Of a stretch of DNA of 64,000 nt, positions 10,601 through 20,017 are shown piece after piece. The notes below the pieces were generated by a model. The model worked only from the letters and a program-made list of their open reading frames with translations, ran no database searches and had not been told where the DNA came from. The position numbers and the translations under genes were made by a program. Source of the DNA: Lottia gigantea (Eukaryota > Mollusca > Gastropoda > Lottiidae); contig NW_008706747.1 of the NCBI RefSeq assembly GCF_000327385.1, forward strand, positions 573,396-637,395, read 5' to 3'. Numbering within the stretch: position 1 is the stretch's first letter; each line of letters starts with the position of its first letter.

Positions 10601-13600
10601 TATCTGGTGTATGATATTTTCTACCTATCTGCTGAAACTGTTTCGGTAATTGGAATTCTGAAGTCATGGTGCAGAAATGATGAATACTTTTAGCTGGTTT
10701 CTGTTCAGTTTCTGCTACAGATTCTGATCTGACATCTTGATTTTTTGAGGGAGCCCATGTTGACAGAAATGATACAGAGGAAGAGTAAACTGGGGGACCT
10801 TTCTTTGTATTTGGGGCTGGCTCCAATCTGTTTTCTAAAGTCTTTTCGTAACCATGGACACTAACAATATCTTCATAAGTAGCTGCAGATGATATTTGAA
10901 CATCTTGCCAAGCCTGAAAAAGATTTTGTGGCTTTAAAATCATTTAATTTAATGAAATGAGCTTTTTCGCCATCTTGGATCCTAAAATACGAGGATACAA
11001 ACGGATAAATCTGGATAATCTGTTGATGATAAATGCCAAGAGATTTGATCAAAGACCAGTTGGTAGAAACGATCCTTGTGAACCTAAGTTGATATCTTTC
11101 TTTCTTTAATTTAAGATGTGCAGCCAAGCTACTGAGACAATTTTTGTTTACTTTTGATAAATACCCTACGGAAAGTTGGTACATCCCTACCTTATGAAGA
11201 TCCACCACTTCTGACTGTTCATCCATTAATTCATTCTCCTGTTCATCCATTTCTTCTGTTAAATCTTTCTCTCTCTCTGTTAATAAATCACTCAATGGAG
11301 GAGGAATAGAAGGTACCATGGCTAAACTTGGAGTTTTAAACTGAAAATATTTGATGAAAGTACAAATATAAATAAAGAATCATTTCACCTGATGATGACA
11401 ATGTAAATTGTTGAAACGTTGTATACATTATTGCATCGCCGCTTCATTTCTTACAAATTTTTATACATTTTAGATTCTCCATTTGAGGTTTCCATCTATG
11501 AGCTTCCACAGAATCTGAACTACGACACTTGTTCCCCTATTACGTTGGTCCTACCCCTATTTGTACCTCCATCAGGAGGCTGGCCCTGCCACTGGTATAG
11601 GCAATATAAAGACAACTCTTTCCAAATGATCCAAAAGTGACTTAATAGAATGGAATGTTTCTAGCATCAGTATCCATATTGTCAGGCTATTTGATATTCA
11701 AAATGAATCTAAATCCATCAATTTCATATTTTCAACAAATGTACATACCTCATCTGTAAATTCTGAACAGTCTTCAGTTCTGTCTGTAAATCCTAAATAA
11801 TAATAATATCTAAAGTTAAAACTGAATGTTATGGTGAACTATTTCAAAAAAAATCACAAATAAAGAAAAGAAAATCACTTTTCTCCATTACCTTAAAAAA
11901 CCAACAATGATTTTTTTAGTGTTACAAAAAAGTGATAAATCTGTGTACAAAGGGAGAAAGTATTTTAACACAATTCTTGTTGCTTTGAAGTTTGTGAATA
12001 CTTCCCCTTTAAAGGAAAAGAAATGAAATGAATGGAGTTTTACATCCTACTTTGCACCTGATTGCGCTAACGAAGACAGGCAACACCATGCAGTGTAAAA
12101 TGAGGGAAATTTTATCAAGAGAGCAGCATTAGTCTACTTTTTATATTTCAAACTGTCGAAGGTTCTTTAACACGCACAAAACCATGTTTTGGGGTTTTTT
12201 TTTCAATTTTTTAAAGAAAAGAGACAAAAGTCAACTTTCTTACTAATATTGTACAACCTATATTATGCTCTTCTGATATGCATTTCTAATCAATTGATTT
12301 TAATTAATCAAAGTTGAATCAATTGAATGACTAATGAAATCTGGATTAGTGAAGTAAACAAAACAGAAATGTCAGCTTACCTTCAACATCACTAATATCA
12401 TCATCATCATCATCATGGCTTGACTCCTGTGCATCAACATCTTGACTTTTATCTGCTGAACACAATAACTCAATCAAAAATCATAACAAGTTTTTGAAAT
12501 TTATTCTTATATATCTTATTTTAAGAATACTTTTTCTATAGTAATAGATCTCACCAAAGCAACAGGCAAATTAGTCACATTTGACCAAGGCCAAGATTTT
12601 GCACTTAAAAAATAAAATTCCTAATCTACACCACAAATTAGTCAAAATATAGGAATGTAAAGACCCCAAAAGGGAGGGAGAAAAAGGATTTCTAAAAATA
12701 GAATTGAGTACATTTGTATACAATCATTAAAAACAATGACTTTTCCAGTCATTTCTAGATTCTTAACAAAATTTTTGAAATTTAAGAGATTTCAAAGAAT
12801 TTTTTCTGTACATCATTGGAAACTTCTATTTGTAGCAATTTCTTTGCCACAATGGTTCATGCTTTAATGAAGTTTTTGTGGAAGTAGAAGAACCATTCAC
12901 AGGTTTATTAGAATGGTGTGAATAGAGTTTGAAGATAAAGCTTTCAAATCCCTTTAAAATCAATAGACAGTATTGTTTCAATTTTCAAAATTTTCTGGCC
13001 TAATCTTAAGCTCATAAGAACTAAAAAAAATCTGATTTTTCAAAAAAGTTCATAAATTAGTCAGAAAAAATGAAATGAATGGAGTCTTACGTCCTACTTT
13101 TCTGCACCATGTGGGCTAATGAAGACGGGCAACGCCATGCAGGGTGCCTGTTCTTTTTCGATTTCCAACTGTCAAGGGATCTTTAACGTGCACAGCCTGT
13201 AGCACACGGGGCCTCGGTTTATTGTCCCATCCAAACGACTAGACGCTTTTTCCATGTCAGTCCCTCTTACCTGCATCACTGACAGGGGGAAACCGGGTTG
13301 AAAAATCCGAAGGTATTATCTCGACCTATGCCCGGATTGAACCCTGGACCCTCAGGTTAGCGAGCAAGCGTCTAACTCACTGAGCCACTGCGGCTCCCAT
13401 AAATTAGTCAGGTCAAAACATTATACTATAAAATTATTAAAGGGATTGTTAAGAGGTTTTCTAAATCTTTATGCATAACCGGGACACTGATAGTATCAAT
13501 TTGCACCATTCTAATTTTTGATCAGATGTCTATGGTTCCTGCAATTCCACCAAAACTAAGTGTTTGATGATGTCTATCATCGCAAAGTATGCTTTATCAC

Positions 13601-16600
13601 AAGGCAATGATGGAATTTGAATGGTGCAAGTTGATGCTATCAGTTTCCCCAATAAAAAATTATGTCATCAATTATATTATCATTACAATCCCTTTAAAAG
13701 AAGGAAAATGTTAAGAAAATTAAAATCAAAATCTAGCTAAGGTTACCATCATTCAAATCTTGTGGACTACCAACAGTAAAATCTGCTCTTGAATCAGCTA
13801 ATACACTGCCATCTTCTGGTGTTCTTCCACCAACTGGAGTTGTCTGCCCAAGACTTATTTGGTCGTCTGGTTATGTTTAGGGGGAAATAAAAAGGATTAA
13901 GCATCTATTCTACAAAAAACATCTAGACCCAAGTTCACAAGAATGTGAATGTTTTACGTGAAATTGGGCTGTAACTACTTATTAATATCAATAATTTGAA
14001 AACTACAAAAATATTATACTATAAAAATAAATCCAAACAAAATTAGCTATCAGAAATTTTCCAAGATTTATAAAAAATGATTTAAAAACTTTAGATTTTA
14101 GAGCATTTACAAGGAAATTTAAACGGATTTGGAGGATGTCTACAAGCTAGGTAAAAAAAAAAAAAAATTTTATAAAATGAATAAGAAATAAAATTGAGGA
14201 AATATAAGAAGTATAATATATAAATGTACCCAGATCTCCTAAAACTGCACTTGTACGCGATATAACTCCATCCATAATTTCTTTAATTCTTTTATCAGCA
14301 TCAGATACACTGAAACATATCATCAAATAGAAAATTAGACCAAACTTTCCTTCCGTTTTTATTAGCTTTTATTTTTTCCACTTTAGTTAGAGTCGCTGCT
14401 CTTGAACATTCATCTGTTTGATGATGCTGCCAGCATTTCTTCTCTCTCCAATGCTGGATTCCAAGAAGGATTAGACACTGAATGCACCTTTTTTTCGCAA
14501 ACTAAATCCCGTTTGAGTCTTCAGAAGTACCAGAAATGTACAAAAAATCGAATAATTCCTTCAAAAGTACCTCAAACTAGGAATTTCTATATATGGCAGT
14601 ATCTCAAGAAAAGACTGCTTGTCTATTTAACTTTCAAATGCAGATAATTCTGGAACACATGGAAGGCTCAAATTTCCAGTGCCAATCAGTGAGCTGTGAA
14701 CACTATCACTGATTGGCTTAGCTAAGAAAAAATCCTGTTTCTGAGACTAAGGTATGCTTGGTCAAAAAAAATCTCTCCCTTTAACAATGTCCTAAAATGG
14801 ACGAAAGTCTCCACTTCCAATTTCAACTTCTGTTTAGTAAAACTTTATAAAAATGTATGCCTTTAAATCAAAGCAAAATCATATGACTAAATTAGTAACT
14901 TACACAACAGCTTTGGTAGGGTTTCGTAATGACGCTATAATCTCATCTACCGTTCTTTCTGTACGTACTTCAGTCTGTTCGTTACTTTCCTTTGATGTCG
15001 CAGTACTGACTGAAGAAAAAAATCTTAATGTTAATTCACAAAAAGAAACTGAGAAACAAGACTTCAGACTTAATAACAGATATTAATAATCATCAGTGCT
15101 TCTTTGTTTTTAGTTAATTTTGTATTATATATGTTTTGTTCCGTTGAAGGGCAAAATTGTAAAAAGGCCAGGCCTAATTTTCACCTTAATAAAGATTTTA
15201 TCATTATTATTATTATCATTTCAGTTATCAATGAAACCCAAAACAATTTTGTAAGAGAAATAAAAATCAAAATGAAACTGCAGTCCTCATAATGGCCGTC
15301 AGGACTTGCATTGTTGCTTATAAGACAATTAAATGCTTTGTGTTTAAATCCCCATCATGATGCCATGGCTTTTGGTCCATTACACGTACCTTTTGAATCT
15401 TTCTTAGATTTCTTTCTGCGAGGAGATTTTGGAGATCTTGGTGATTTTGGGGGTTTAGGTTTTAGATGTTGTTTATAAATAGGTTCTGAATCAGGTTGGG
15501 CAATCATCTTAGCTTCTTCAATCAGTTGCTTCATTGATTTGACCTGCAGCAAAATACTATCTTTTTAACTCATTCAAGATTAGTAAGCTAAGCAGACGAT
15601 GTGAAAATATTGTTTCCTTTTACAGCCCACAAAACATAGAATGTATAAAACTCATTCCAGAGCCCAACAACTCTATCCCAATTTAAGAAATGATGCATCA
15701 CCAAAACTGGGAGACTAACAAAGGCAAAAGTTATTTTACAGACAATTCCAACATCAGATTTGTATTTTGATAAGTGCTACAATTCTATATTTTCCAAGTC
15801 TAATGCCAAGATATGGTGTACTAAATCCTTTACCTGATTGGGCCTTAAAGAAAAGTAATTTCATCAGTGTGCAATGAGGGAATTTTTGACAGGACGGAGA
15901 CATCTTTGACCTGCAAAGTCAGTAGCACACAAAGGCTCAGTTCACAGTCCCATCCAAACGAGAAGTTTTACTGACACGACAAAACCCGATATAAAATGCC
16001 AGCATCAAGTTTTAGATCCCTATTTTAGTGAGGCTTTCTGTGTTTAAAAAAATCGTATGGAAAAAAAGTAAGGAAATTAACATACAGTGCCAGCACTAGA
16101 GACATTGCTCAATCTTCCATCTTGAGTTGCGTCTGCTACACCTACAGCAGTTTCAATACCACCATCTTCATAATCCACTATACCATCATCTTCACTAGGC
16201 AGAGTTATATCACCACTACGTAATGAAGAATGCATACTTCTACTACTCTTATCACTACCTATAATATTTAAACAAATCTTCTGTTCAATGAGTTCTCATA
16301 CTCTTCTCAAGCACCTCAAATCCTAATAGTGAAGTGCTTCCAACAGTAGGCACTGTGTCACCTTTCACCCCCTATCAGTGGAGGAGATTGGCAATGCTGT
16401 GCACTGTGCAATAAGAAATTTTGCTAAGAGAACAGTATAAGCCTACACATTTTTAATTTCGACCTGTCGAGGGATTTCAGTCCGTAGCACACAGGGCCTT
16501 GGTTTATCGAAAAAGATTAGCCCCTTTGACCTGCATCTCTGACAAGGGGAAACTGAGTTGAAAAATTTGAGGGTATTATCTCGACCTATGCTGGGATTGA

Positions 16601-19600
16601 ACCCACAAAAGTAAATTAAAACTACCAGAAGTTGAAAGTGTATACATACTTTGTAAGCGTTTTTTATGTTTATGTAAGAAAGAAGGTCGAGGCGGTGGTT
16701 TTTGGCGCTGACAGAATCTAACTGTTTGTATTGCTCCTGTCTGAGATAAAATGGCTGGTTTAGTTGATAAGGGTTCAGGGTCATCTAAAGCTGACAAGGC
16801 TAATCTCAAATCTCCATTACTTTCATTATCCTCTTCCCTTTCACTTTCTGGAGGTGATATTTTATTTACCTACAAAATAATATCATATCAGTGCAGTGTG
16901 CAATGATGTCAATTTGCCTTCTGAATGTCAAGGTCAAACCAACAATAAATACACAAGTCTTGAGTGAGAAAAAATACATGTATTATGAAAATCAATTTTG
17001 AAAACAAAAATCCAATTTTACGCATATTTCCTACTTTAAATATTTTCCTATAAAAAATATTTAACAAGATTTTCATTAACTTAATCAAAGAACCTCCCTA
17101 TGGTTCTGTAGCACAATTTACTTGGTTACGTAAAACAATGGTGGTTGTGGGTTCTAATCTCAGTCTGCGTGTGAAAATCTGGTGATGTTAAATAAGTCAT
17201 CTCTCCTCATCATTCCAATTGCCCCAACTGTATATAGGTACAGATGATCTGGGAAGGATGAATACCCAGAGGATTGGCCAAGGATGAGTTGTAGAATAAA
17301 TCCTTGTGAACCTATGTTATTATCCTTGTAAAAAAATGTTTTTACTTTCTTTCTTTCTTACCTGTTCCACAACATCTAGAGTATTATCTGTATCATTAAT
17401 AGCTTGTCTTCCCTCCATACATAGTTTTAACTGTGATATATCTTTACTGGAATATATAATAATATAGCTTAATATTCAGACTTGATTTATTACCACAGTA
17501 ACCCACAATAATTTTGCCTATATGCTCAGTAGCGTATTTAACCATGGCCCTACCCTCAGGCCTGTGAAATATCTTATTTGAAGAGAAAAAAAAGCCTACT
17601 AAATGCTCAAAATTCATATCAGGCCATCTGAAATACGTTGGCTTCTGAGGGGCCTCTGGCGACTCCCAGTCCCTTGGCCTCAAGAGGATTTCAGCTTGCC
17701 TCCGAGAGTCTGTTAAAAGTCTAGTACCTATTAACAAGGCAATGCTCAGCATAAAATAATTATGCTTTTTTATATCCCAACTCAATTTAAAGATTCCATT
17801 TCCATCATTACCAGAAGAAAACTACCAAGCTGATCAAGACCGCCTATGCCTGTACATTTGGGAGCATCACACTCTCCTTTCCCCAAAATTAAAATCAACA
17901 GCAATTTTCATTCTGCAATTATTTTCATTAAAAAAAACACTGACCTAGATCTAGAGGGAAGAACTCCTACTGAAGTTGGTTTAGGTTTCTTCATTTCTGG
18001 AAACATAAGTTAAAAATATCACAGAATGCAGCCATTTGATTGAAACGTACTTCAGCGAATACAGCCAATCAAAGCCCTAGACAGAAAGATTTCAATGGAC
18101 ACAAAAAATATCAAACAAAAAAAATAAAAATGAACCATAATCTAATGTTAATCATATTGATGTACATAAAAATATGTATTTAGATTTACGAGAGAATTTA
18201 CCTTCAGTTGTAATAGTTTTCTCTTTTCTCTCTGGAAATCTGTTAGTTTTGAGTGGTGTTACAGGTCGATGTATTGTAGGAAGAACTCTCTGAAATGTTG
18301 AGAAAATAATATCTAAATATACTTTCATTTACTTTTGTTCTTGATTAAGCTTATAGACAATAAAATGCAGTGTGCAATGAGGGAATATTTATCAGGAATG
18401 TTGCAATAGTCAGCAATATTTCTATTGCCAACCTACAGAACACTAGGCCTCTATTTAATGTCTTTGGAAAAAATTTAAAAAATTTTAGAAACCTTTTTCT
18501 CTGTCATAGTATCATATAGAGGGTGATTTTTTTTATGATACTTTTCTGGTGCAAATTCTGGCAACAATTTCCTGTAATGAAAAAAAAGGGAATTTTGCTG
18601 GGTATAGATTTATCTGACACGATAAAGAAAAATATAACTTTAATCTTCAGTCTCTAATTGATTACATTGATAATTGCAGAAGTACAAGTTGTGAACTTTT
18701 GATACCTAAAAGTGAAACAGATAGCTGAATTTGAACTTATATAGAAATACAAATATTTAGAGGAATAAGCTTATATCCCAGAATGAAATACAGTATCTAT
18801 CATTAAGGATCATGAAAACAAGAATTGAATCTCTTCACATGCTTAAACATCCAATAAAATGAGTTTTACATCCTACTTTTCTGCACCGTATGATCTAATG
18901 CAGACAGGCAACACCACGCAGAGTGCAATGAGGGACATTTTGCAAGGATGGCAGCATTAACCTATCTTTCTTTTTAGATTTCGAACTATCAAGATCTGTA
19001 ACATGCACAGCCTGTAGTACCATGGGACCTTGGTTTATTCTCTCCTGAGAACAACTAGTCGCCTTTTCCATGTCAGTCCCTCTGACTTAAATCAGGGGGA
19101 AACTGGGTTGAAAAGTCTTGACCTATGCCCAGTTGAACTCTTGGACCTTCGATAAAGGTCTAACATTGTGCTATAAAATAAACTAACCTTGATAATGCCT
19201 CTTCCTCTGTTAAAGGCACAAGCTTTTCAGCTTCTTTATTAGCAATAATATTATCCACAGATCTCTGAGCAACATTATTTAACTCTTCTCTTAACATTAT
19301 CTGAACATGTCGACTCGGACCATGTCTGAAACCAGCACCTTGACCTCTACTACTAGGGTAGATATCCTTTTCTATTCCTGGCATGATGTCAACTTCTACA
19401 AGAATCCTACAAATATAAAATTCAAACCAATGAAAAAACTAAATCAAATATAAAATGCAAATGGTTAATTTATCTTTATCAGATCTCCAGATTAAAAGAT
19501 ATTCAGTCATGTACTTAGACAAATAGCATGTGATTGAAAATTTCATTATTATTTTTGTGAGATAACAAGAAAAAAAATGAAAAAATTCAATTCTGAGCTC

Positions 19601-19936
19601 ATTAGGGTTCGAGGGCAGTGTTGCAAAGTGGGAATACAAATAGATCTACTCAGAAAGTATATTATTTATCAAAATTAAGCATCAGTTTTTTAAATTAGTA
19701 TTAGCTGACAAAGAACAAATGGCTGGCATATTTTTCTCGATGCATATCGATTAGCAGATGAAATATCTTCCCTGACTAAAAAGTTCCCCACCCCCACCAC
19801 AGTCATTCTCTCCTTACTTGATCTTACAACCTTGAAATGACCATTATTTTGTTAAAATGTGTTTTTCAGTATGTGTCACAATTCAATATTAATAGAAAAA
19901 TTTAATGTATGAAATATGTTCTTACTTTTTTTCCAT
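1550..19936 (-). CDS. TTC6: TTC6-like tetratricopeptide repeat protein, 5' 31 exons (partial)
   Basis: A 31-exon model with GT..AG borders and matching phases at every join encodes 1,266 residues and continues off the window. Exons in transcript order: 19936-19926, 19406-19188, 18571-18493, 18289-18202, 17996-17945, 17446-17362, 16869-16650, 16258-16086, 15543-15390, 15009-14904, 14309-14230, 13866-13747, 12455-12381, 11792-11749, 11340-11191, 10913-10566, 10126-9956, 9718-9456, 8913-8759, 7563-7449, 7279-7198, 6985-6878, 6480-6417, 6178-6109, 5122-4979, 4494-4417, 3611-3435, 3031-2947, 2771-2673, 2295-2258, 1696-1550. Residues 1-1170 are charged, Pro/Ser/Glu-rich and lack a domain I can name. 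Residues ~1173-1266 form TPR helices (NYCRRGALYRK; PLLLDAYWHRHLL; AALDDLQYI). The assignment to TTC6 rests on the long disordered N-terminus and this TPR style, recalled from memory; another long TPR protein is possible. The family is thought to be cilium- or testis-associated, which the sequence does not test. Confidence 0.75.
1804..2046. mobile_element. Foldback MITE family A
   Basis: The ends are inverted copies (AAGGGAAAGGTGCGCCATTTT at the left, complement of AAAATGGTGCACCTATCCCTT at the right), both bounded by TTAA. An internal GACCAATCATACCTTAG-type block recurs in other family A copies. No coding capacity is seen. It lies in intron 30 of the TPR gene. Confidence 0.65.
2258..2295 (-). 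CDS. TTC6: TPR gene exon 30: 38-nt microexon
   Basis: It encodes IGQLKKSGDDLNR with the last codon split. It has a TTATAG acceptor and a GTAAGT donor. Without it exon 29 (phase 0) cannot join exon 31 (phase 2). With it the TPR reads ...GALYRK-IGQLKKSGDDLNR-AIEIEP..., a normal A-turn-B-helix layout. An automated predictor could easily miss it. Confidence 0.85.
2334..2545 (-). mobile_element. SINE-2 (tRNA-derived), minus copy
   Basis: Read on the minus strand it carries the pol III box-B-like GGGTTCTAATCTCG, then a body shared with copies at 4738, 6593, 10970 and 17095 (motifs such as GGCCAAGGATCAGCTGGTAG and AAAGGATCC). It lies in intron 29 of the TPR gene. Confidence 0.6.
2673..2771 (-). CDS. 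TTC6: TPR gene exon 29: first TPR helix
   Basis: 33 codons, phase 0 at both ends. It starts ILRDEIDKVSEMIEEADKP and ends FNYCRRGALYRK. The C-terminal part is the A helix of the first recognisable TPR. Confidence 0.85.
3170..3290. mobile_element. Short tRNA-like SINE relic
   Basis: It contains a box-A-like TAGCTCAGTTGCTAACGAG and a body (GAAAAATTCTGATGCCTG ... CTGCTTTCACCCC) that recurs inverted at about 25833-25920. Confidence 0.4.
3435..3611 (-). CDS. TTC6: TPR gene exon 27: WNIWFDELYPP segment and acidic tract
   Basis: It encodes KDRDEREWVRDIWNIWFDEL followed by YPPTP, a run of Glu, and a Lys/Leu segment ending PKTPKENK. This conserved-looking aromatic stretch just before the TPRs is the best candidate for a functional motif in the long N-terminal part. 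Confidence 0.85.
3735..4080. mobile_element. Dispersed repeat shared with 35935-36140
   Basis: Both places carry TTGTCCAATCAAAATTGG, then CTGAAA..TTTCTAG and a CCAATCAAATCA-type block. No coding sequence is recognised. The element is unclassified. Confidence 0.4.
4530..4735. mobile_element. Family A MITE, left part only
   Basis: It begins TTAAAGGGACAGGTTCACG and follows the family A body (ATATGTAAATTGTC, CCAAGAAAAGATGA), but breaks off where a SINE-2 copy starts. Confidence 0.5.
4738..4918 (+). mobile_element. SINE-2 (tRNA-derived), plus copy
   Basis: It carries box-B-like GTGGTTGTGGGTTCGAA, a body with AATAAGTCATC..TCCTCAT and GGCCAAGGGCTGG, and the tail CATAAACCTGAC. It abuts a truncated family A MITE, which suggests insertion into or next to it. 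Confidence 0.55.
4979..5122 (-). CDS. TTC6: TPR gene exon 25: basic Lys-rich segment
   Basis: With the end of exon 24 it forms a Lys/Arg cluster (IPRKKKKKKKVPVDIARIEA) that could act as a nuclear-localisation or nucleic-acid/tubulin-contacting patch (inference). It then continues NFLATEPHQLTRSQSYTE. Confidence 0.8.
5149..5495. mobile_element. Foldback MITE family D, full copy (347 bp)
   Basis: Terminal inverted repeats: TTAAAGATGGGTTACCTTA at the left and TAAGGGAATCCATCTTTAA at the right, bounded by TTAA. The internal TGATCGGTCACTCATTGG block recurs in copies at 35228-35574 (same length, opposite orientation) and 63126-63489. Confidence 0.8.
6593..6835 (+). mobile_element. SINE-2 copy
   Basis: The head GGGGCTGTAGCACAGTTGG is box-A-like. 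The body and tail (AATGCCAAGAGATTTGACC, AGCTGGTAGAAAGGATCC) match other SINE-2 copies. It lies in intron 22 of the TPR gene. Confidence 0.6.
6878..6985 (-). CDS. TTC6: TPR gene exon 22
   Basis: 36 codons, phase 0 at both ends, starting IQEQKAQIADIRLRKARGE (predicted helical, charged) and ending PESVDDDE. It joins the preceding exon (KSKSQPDLLHEDDTLLVP..) without a frame change. Confidence 0.8.
7449..7563 (-). CDS. TTC6: TPR gene exon 20: Ser-rich exon bordering the 87-bp array
   Basis: Acceptor TTTCAG|GAG at 7564-7565; donor GTAAGT. The phase-1 entry gives VLPSFSSSSSSVLYVKDTSF, then LPSALQTDGVLPVFPLV. This frame joins exons 19 and 21 without a break. The same acceptor and first bases are repeated upstream as a satellite. 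The frame that is open through the satellite (HHHQYY-type) is not the frame used by this exon. Confidence 0.8.
7567..8640. repeat. 87-bp satellite (~12 units) copying a 3' splice junction and exon start
   Basis: Tandem units of 87 bp (some 90, one shortened). Read on the minus strand, each holds GATCTGTTTATGTTTCAG, then GAGTATTACCATCATTCAG and a TCATCATCATCAG stretch. That is the acceptor and 5' part of exon 20 (7563-7449). Eleven decoy acceptors lie upstream of the true one, at about 8582, 8490, 8402, 8313, 8225, 8139, 8051, 7963, 7876, 7789 and 7702. Some units have TTTCAGCAGGAG (NAGNAG acceptor) or TTTCAGGAGGAG instead of TTTCAGGAG. The true phase meets TGA after 22 codons in a standard unit. 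The array fills most of intron 19. Confidence 0.9.
8759..8913 (-). CDS. TTC6: TPR gene exon 19
   Basis: It encodes IMSRQYKSMEDLTILNKAQK, a helical Lys/Glu segment, then GRINPYNGRILSTPQSDEGS. It ends phase 1, matching exon 20 across the 87-bp array. Confidence 0.8.
9000..9170. mobile_element. GCGTATTTAGG-type foldback element
   Basis: It starts CCAGTAGCGTATTTAGGCC and carries a body (CATTAGATGTATT, GGTGAGACCCCCTGGAC) that resembles 29700-29890. Related sequences begin near 17527 and 61508. No coding capacity is seen. Confidence 0.4.
9456..9718 (-). CDS. TTC6: TPR gene exon 18: proline-rich then acidic segment
   Basis: 88 codons including FDESRVYWDPAPPKLDVPPA, CPDYKLQPVHAGLNLSSSQ and an acidic DTDSDNEAEDQVDCMDPED. 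It has the poly-pyrimidine acceptor TTTTTTTTTTCAG and the donor GTAAGG. Confidence 0.85.
9956..10126 (-). CDS. TTC6: TPR gene exon 17: coiled-coil-like helix
   Basis: 57 codons, phase 0 at both ends. After a proline-rich start (PVMPEPIPESPEQ) it continues as a probable amphipathic helix (RLVNAAQRILKEAQQLGEK). Donor GTGAGT. Confidence 0.85.
10251..10483. mobile_element. Foldback MITE family B (233 bp)
   Basis: Inverted arms run from TTAAAAGGATTGTACAGGGG to CCTCTTTACAATCCCATTAA. The inner arms pair CACCATTCCAATTTTCAATC with its complement. It is TTAA-bounded. It lies in intron 16 of the TPR gene. Other copies: 13437, 23610, 26756, 27475, 33000. Confidence 0.8.
10566..10913 (-). CDS. TTC6: TPR gene exon 16: largest exon (116 codons)
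   Basis: Phase 0 at both ends. It reads AWQDVQISSAATYEDIVSVH at the start and QFQQIGRKYHTPDRFVGVYP near the end. Predicted mostly disordered; the GRKYHTPDRFVGVYPDQPYR tail looks like a conserved linear motif, but I cannot name it. Confidence 0.85.
10970..11105 (+). mobile_element. SINE-2, 3' part
   Basis: It contains AATGCCAAGAGATTTGATC, AGTTGGTAGAAACGATCC and CTTGTGAACCTAAGTTG, followed by a CTTTCTTTCTTT tail, as at 17345. Confidence 0.55.
11385..11450 (+). repeat. CTGATGATGACAATG core repeat
   Basis: CACCTGATGATGACAATG followed by TAAATTGTTGAAACGTTG. Closely similar blocks lie at 33222 and 34703. Confidence 0.5.
12024..12181 (-). mobile_element. SINE-1, tail half
   Basis: It matches the GAATGGAGTTTTACATCC to TTTAACACGCACA part of the full SINE-1 copy at 13066. 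The tRNA-like head is missing. It lies in intron 13 of the TPR gene. Confidence 0.6.
13066..13399 (-). mobile_element. SINE-1, full tRNA-derived copy
   Basis: On the minus strand it begins GGAGCCGCAGTGGCTCAGTG with box A (TGGCTCAGTGAGTTAGACGC), followed by box B GGTTCAATCC at 13343-13334. A ~250-bp body ends in GTAAGACTCCATTCATTTCA. This is the best-preserved member; partial copies lie at 12024, 15855, 16390, 18360, 18852, 24108, 29020, 30818 and 40650. Pol III transcription would run on the minus strand, sense to the TPR gene. Confidence 0.75.
13437..13697. mobile_element. Foldback MITE family B (261 bp)
   Basis: TTAAAGGGATTGTTAAGAGG at the left, ATTACAATCCCTTTAA at the right, with paired inner arms (GTTCCTGCAATTCCAC region). 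It is TTAA-bounded and sits beside a SINE-1. Confidence 0.8.
14334..14784. mobile_element. Composite of family J and family A foldbacks
   Basis: The left part (GACCAAACTTTCCTTCCG ... ACTGAATGCACCTTTTT) matches 28138-28345 in inverse orientation. The right part (ATATGGCAGTATCTCAAG, then GGTATGCTTGGTCAAAAAAA, ending CTCCCTTTAA) is family A. This looks like one element inside or against another. Confidence 0.5.
15855..16040 (-). mobile_element. SINE-1, decayed partial copy
   Basis: It shares GTGTGCAATGAGGGAA, then AGTAGCACAC and CAGTCCCATCCAAACGA with SINE-1. Both ends are degraded. Confidence 0.45.
16390..16604 (-). mobile_element. SINE-1 partial copy next to exon 7
   Basis: It contains AACTGTCGAGGGAT-like, CGTAGCACACAGGGCCTTGG and the box B complement GGGATTGAACCCA. 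It ends 45 bp from the donor of exon 7. Confidence 0.55.
16650..16869 (-). CDS. TTC6: TPR gene exon 7
   Basis: 73 codons plus one base: an acidic start (SPPESEREEDNESNGDLRLA), then PAILSQTGAIQTVRF and a basic, proline-rich end (RQKPPPRPSFLHKHKKRLQ). Donor GTATGT. Confidence 0.8.
17095..17345 (+). mobile_element. SINE-2, longest copy
   Basis: The head TGGTTCTGTAGCACAATTTA, box-B-like GTGGGTTCTAATCTC, then the body to CCTTGTGAACCTATGTTA and a pyrimidine-rich tail ending in TTTCTTTCTTTCTT. The tail directly precedes the exon 6 donor side. Confidence 0.65.
17527..17700. mobile_element. GCGTATTTA-type foldback, partial
   Basis: It begins AGTAGCGTATTTAACCATGG, with GGCCTGTGAAAT and TCAGGCCATCTGAAATACG as imperfect inverted arms. 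Related to 9000-9170 and 61508-61662. Confidence 0.35.
17840..17900. repeat. Short repeat shared with 575-630
   Basis: CCTGTACATTTGGGAG, then CTCTCCTTTCCCC and AAAA are found at both places in the same orientation. The family is unknown. Confidence 0.4.
18360..18480 (-). mobile_element. SINE-1 fragment
   Basis: AAATGCAGTGTGCAATGAGG and CACTAGGCCTC show a decayed central SINE-1 segment. Confidence 0.4.
18852..19160 (-). mobile_element. SINE-1, near full-length
   Basis: It runs from AATGAGTTTTACATCCTACT through CAGCCTGTAGTACCATGGG to the GTTGAACTCTTGGACC box-B region. The head is more decayed than at 13066. Confidence 0.65.
19188..19406 (-). CDS. TTC6: TPR gene exon 2
   Basis: Acceptor TTTGTAG|G; donor GTTAGT. 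It encodes ILVEVDIMPGIEKDIYPSSR and then a helical LREELNNVAQRSVDNIIANK. A second in-frame ATG at 19384 could also serve as a start if exon 1 is not used. Confidence 0.8.
19926..19936 (-). CDS. TTC6: TPR gene exon 1: 11-nt start exon
   Basis: ATGGAAAAAAA followed by a GTAAGA donor. It enters exon 2 in phase 2 to give MEKKILVEVDIMPG. I chose this start because its phase fits and because promoter-type motifs lie just upstream. The alternative is the internal ATG at 19384. Confidence 0.55.
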
Positions 19937-19984
19937 TCAAAATCACAAATTTAGCTGGACGACAATAAATTTCGAGAGAAGTCG

Positions 19985-19993
19985 GCCATATTG
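19985..19993 (-). promoter_or_regulatory. YY1-like site near the TPR gene start
   Basis: GCCATATTG on plus (CAATATGGC on minus) fits the GCCATNTTG pattern often found just downstream of TATA-less start sites. It is about 50 bp upstream of the proposed ATG. Confidence 0.35.
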
Positions 19994-20017
19994 TTTACAT
20001 GTTGACATGGGTGAAAC

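Noticed and set aside
13066-13399. Functional tRNA gene
   Set aside because: Box A and box B are present, but there is no cloverleaf with a proper anticodon arm, and the sequence continues into a shared SINE body.
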